Assembly: GCA_023432565.1 (NCBI GenBank)
Contig: JAEYUL010000216.1
Span: 1-12,325, forward strand
Length of the DNA stretch: 12,325 nt
Reading direction: 5' to 3'
From: Actinomycetes bacterium
GTDB lineage: Bacteria; Actinomycetota; Actinomycetes; Actinomycetales; Cellulomonadaceae
The notes below the pieces were generated by a model that saw nothing but the letters and a program-made list of their open reading frames with translations, was not told where the DNA came from and searched no databases. Positions 12,249 to 12,325 of the stretch are shown one piece after another. The first letter of the stretch is position 1. The number at the start of each line of letters is the position of its first letter. Both the position numbers and the translations under genes were made by a program.

Positions 12249-12325
12249 GTGGCAGACCTTCTGCTCCTGACCCCGGCGTCCGGTGGATCGGCACAGGTGC
12301 TGCCGGCGCTCGGGCTGCTGTCCCA
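12249..12325 (+). CDS. GlnR-like response regulator, N-terminal fragment
   Basis: Only the first 25 residues are in the window: MADLLLLTPASGGSAQVLPA followed by LGLLS (GTG start read as Met). This closely parallels the start of actinobacterial GlnR-type orphan response regulators as I recall them (for example LLLLTS...VLPALSLLPH in mycobacteria). Those control nitrogen-assimilation genes through a receiver domain lacking normal phosphorylation and a winged-helix DNA-binding domain. The gene has its own -10 box and a strong ribosome site. With so few residues the family call is likely but not certain; a related winged-helix regulator is possible. Confidence 0.65.
   Translation, partial: MADLLLLTPASGGSAQVLPALGLLS

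Overview
The window is very GC-rich and densely packed. It has GTG starts, many genes that seem to be translated without a leader, and families typical of Micrococcales: DUF6318, DUF2516, a nitrobindin-like FABP protein, a folate-binding YgfZ protein, a FUSC membrane protein and a GlnR-like regulator. It looks like a chromosomal piece of a Cellulomonas-like actinobacterium. The genus is an inference from gene content and codon use; no rRNA gene is present to anchor it.

Layout. Left part (+ strand, 2-2989): the 3' part of a DUF6318 protein, a PKD-domain protein whose N-terminus is uncertain, a gene-free stretch of about 310 bp, a membrane-anchored YdcF/SanA-type DUF218 protein and a Cof-type HAD phosphatase. 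Next, on the minus strand, come a KANL3/Tex30-type alpha/beta hydrolase (3111-3704), a repeat-rich gap (3732-4024) and a macro-domain ADP-ribose-binding protein (4025-4573). Then follows a gene-free region of about 1 kb (4574-5566). It holds a cluster of DnaA-box-like sites, two copies of an identical 33-bp terminator-like hairpin, a series of nested hairpins with GCAA loops and a 15-bp tandem repeat. This is the least ordinary part of the window.

Right part, mostly minus strand: an operon of DUF2516, asparaginase II and D-aminoacyl-tRNA deacylase (dtd) (7334 to 5567); a VapB/VapC-type toxin-antitoxin pair (8076 to 7397); an operon of a nitrobindin-like FABP protein, YgfZ and a FUSC membrane protein (11038 to 8113); a 35-residue membrane peptide gene (11129-11236); and an uncharacterised polytopic membrane protein (11299-12033). 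The latter diverges from the start of a GlnR-like response regulator that runs off the right edge.

Common themes. Several genes start 6-7 nt after a TANNNT-like -10 box with no Shine-Dalgarno sequence, which points to leaderless mRNAs. Genes inside operons are joined by 1-nt TGATG or 4-nt GTGA overlaps. The products are mostly housekeeping: tRNA proofreading, Fe-S maintenance, amino-acid catabolism, phosphatase and nitrogen-control functions. There is no sign of a phage, an IS element or a CRISPR array.
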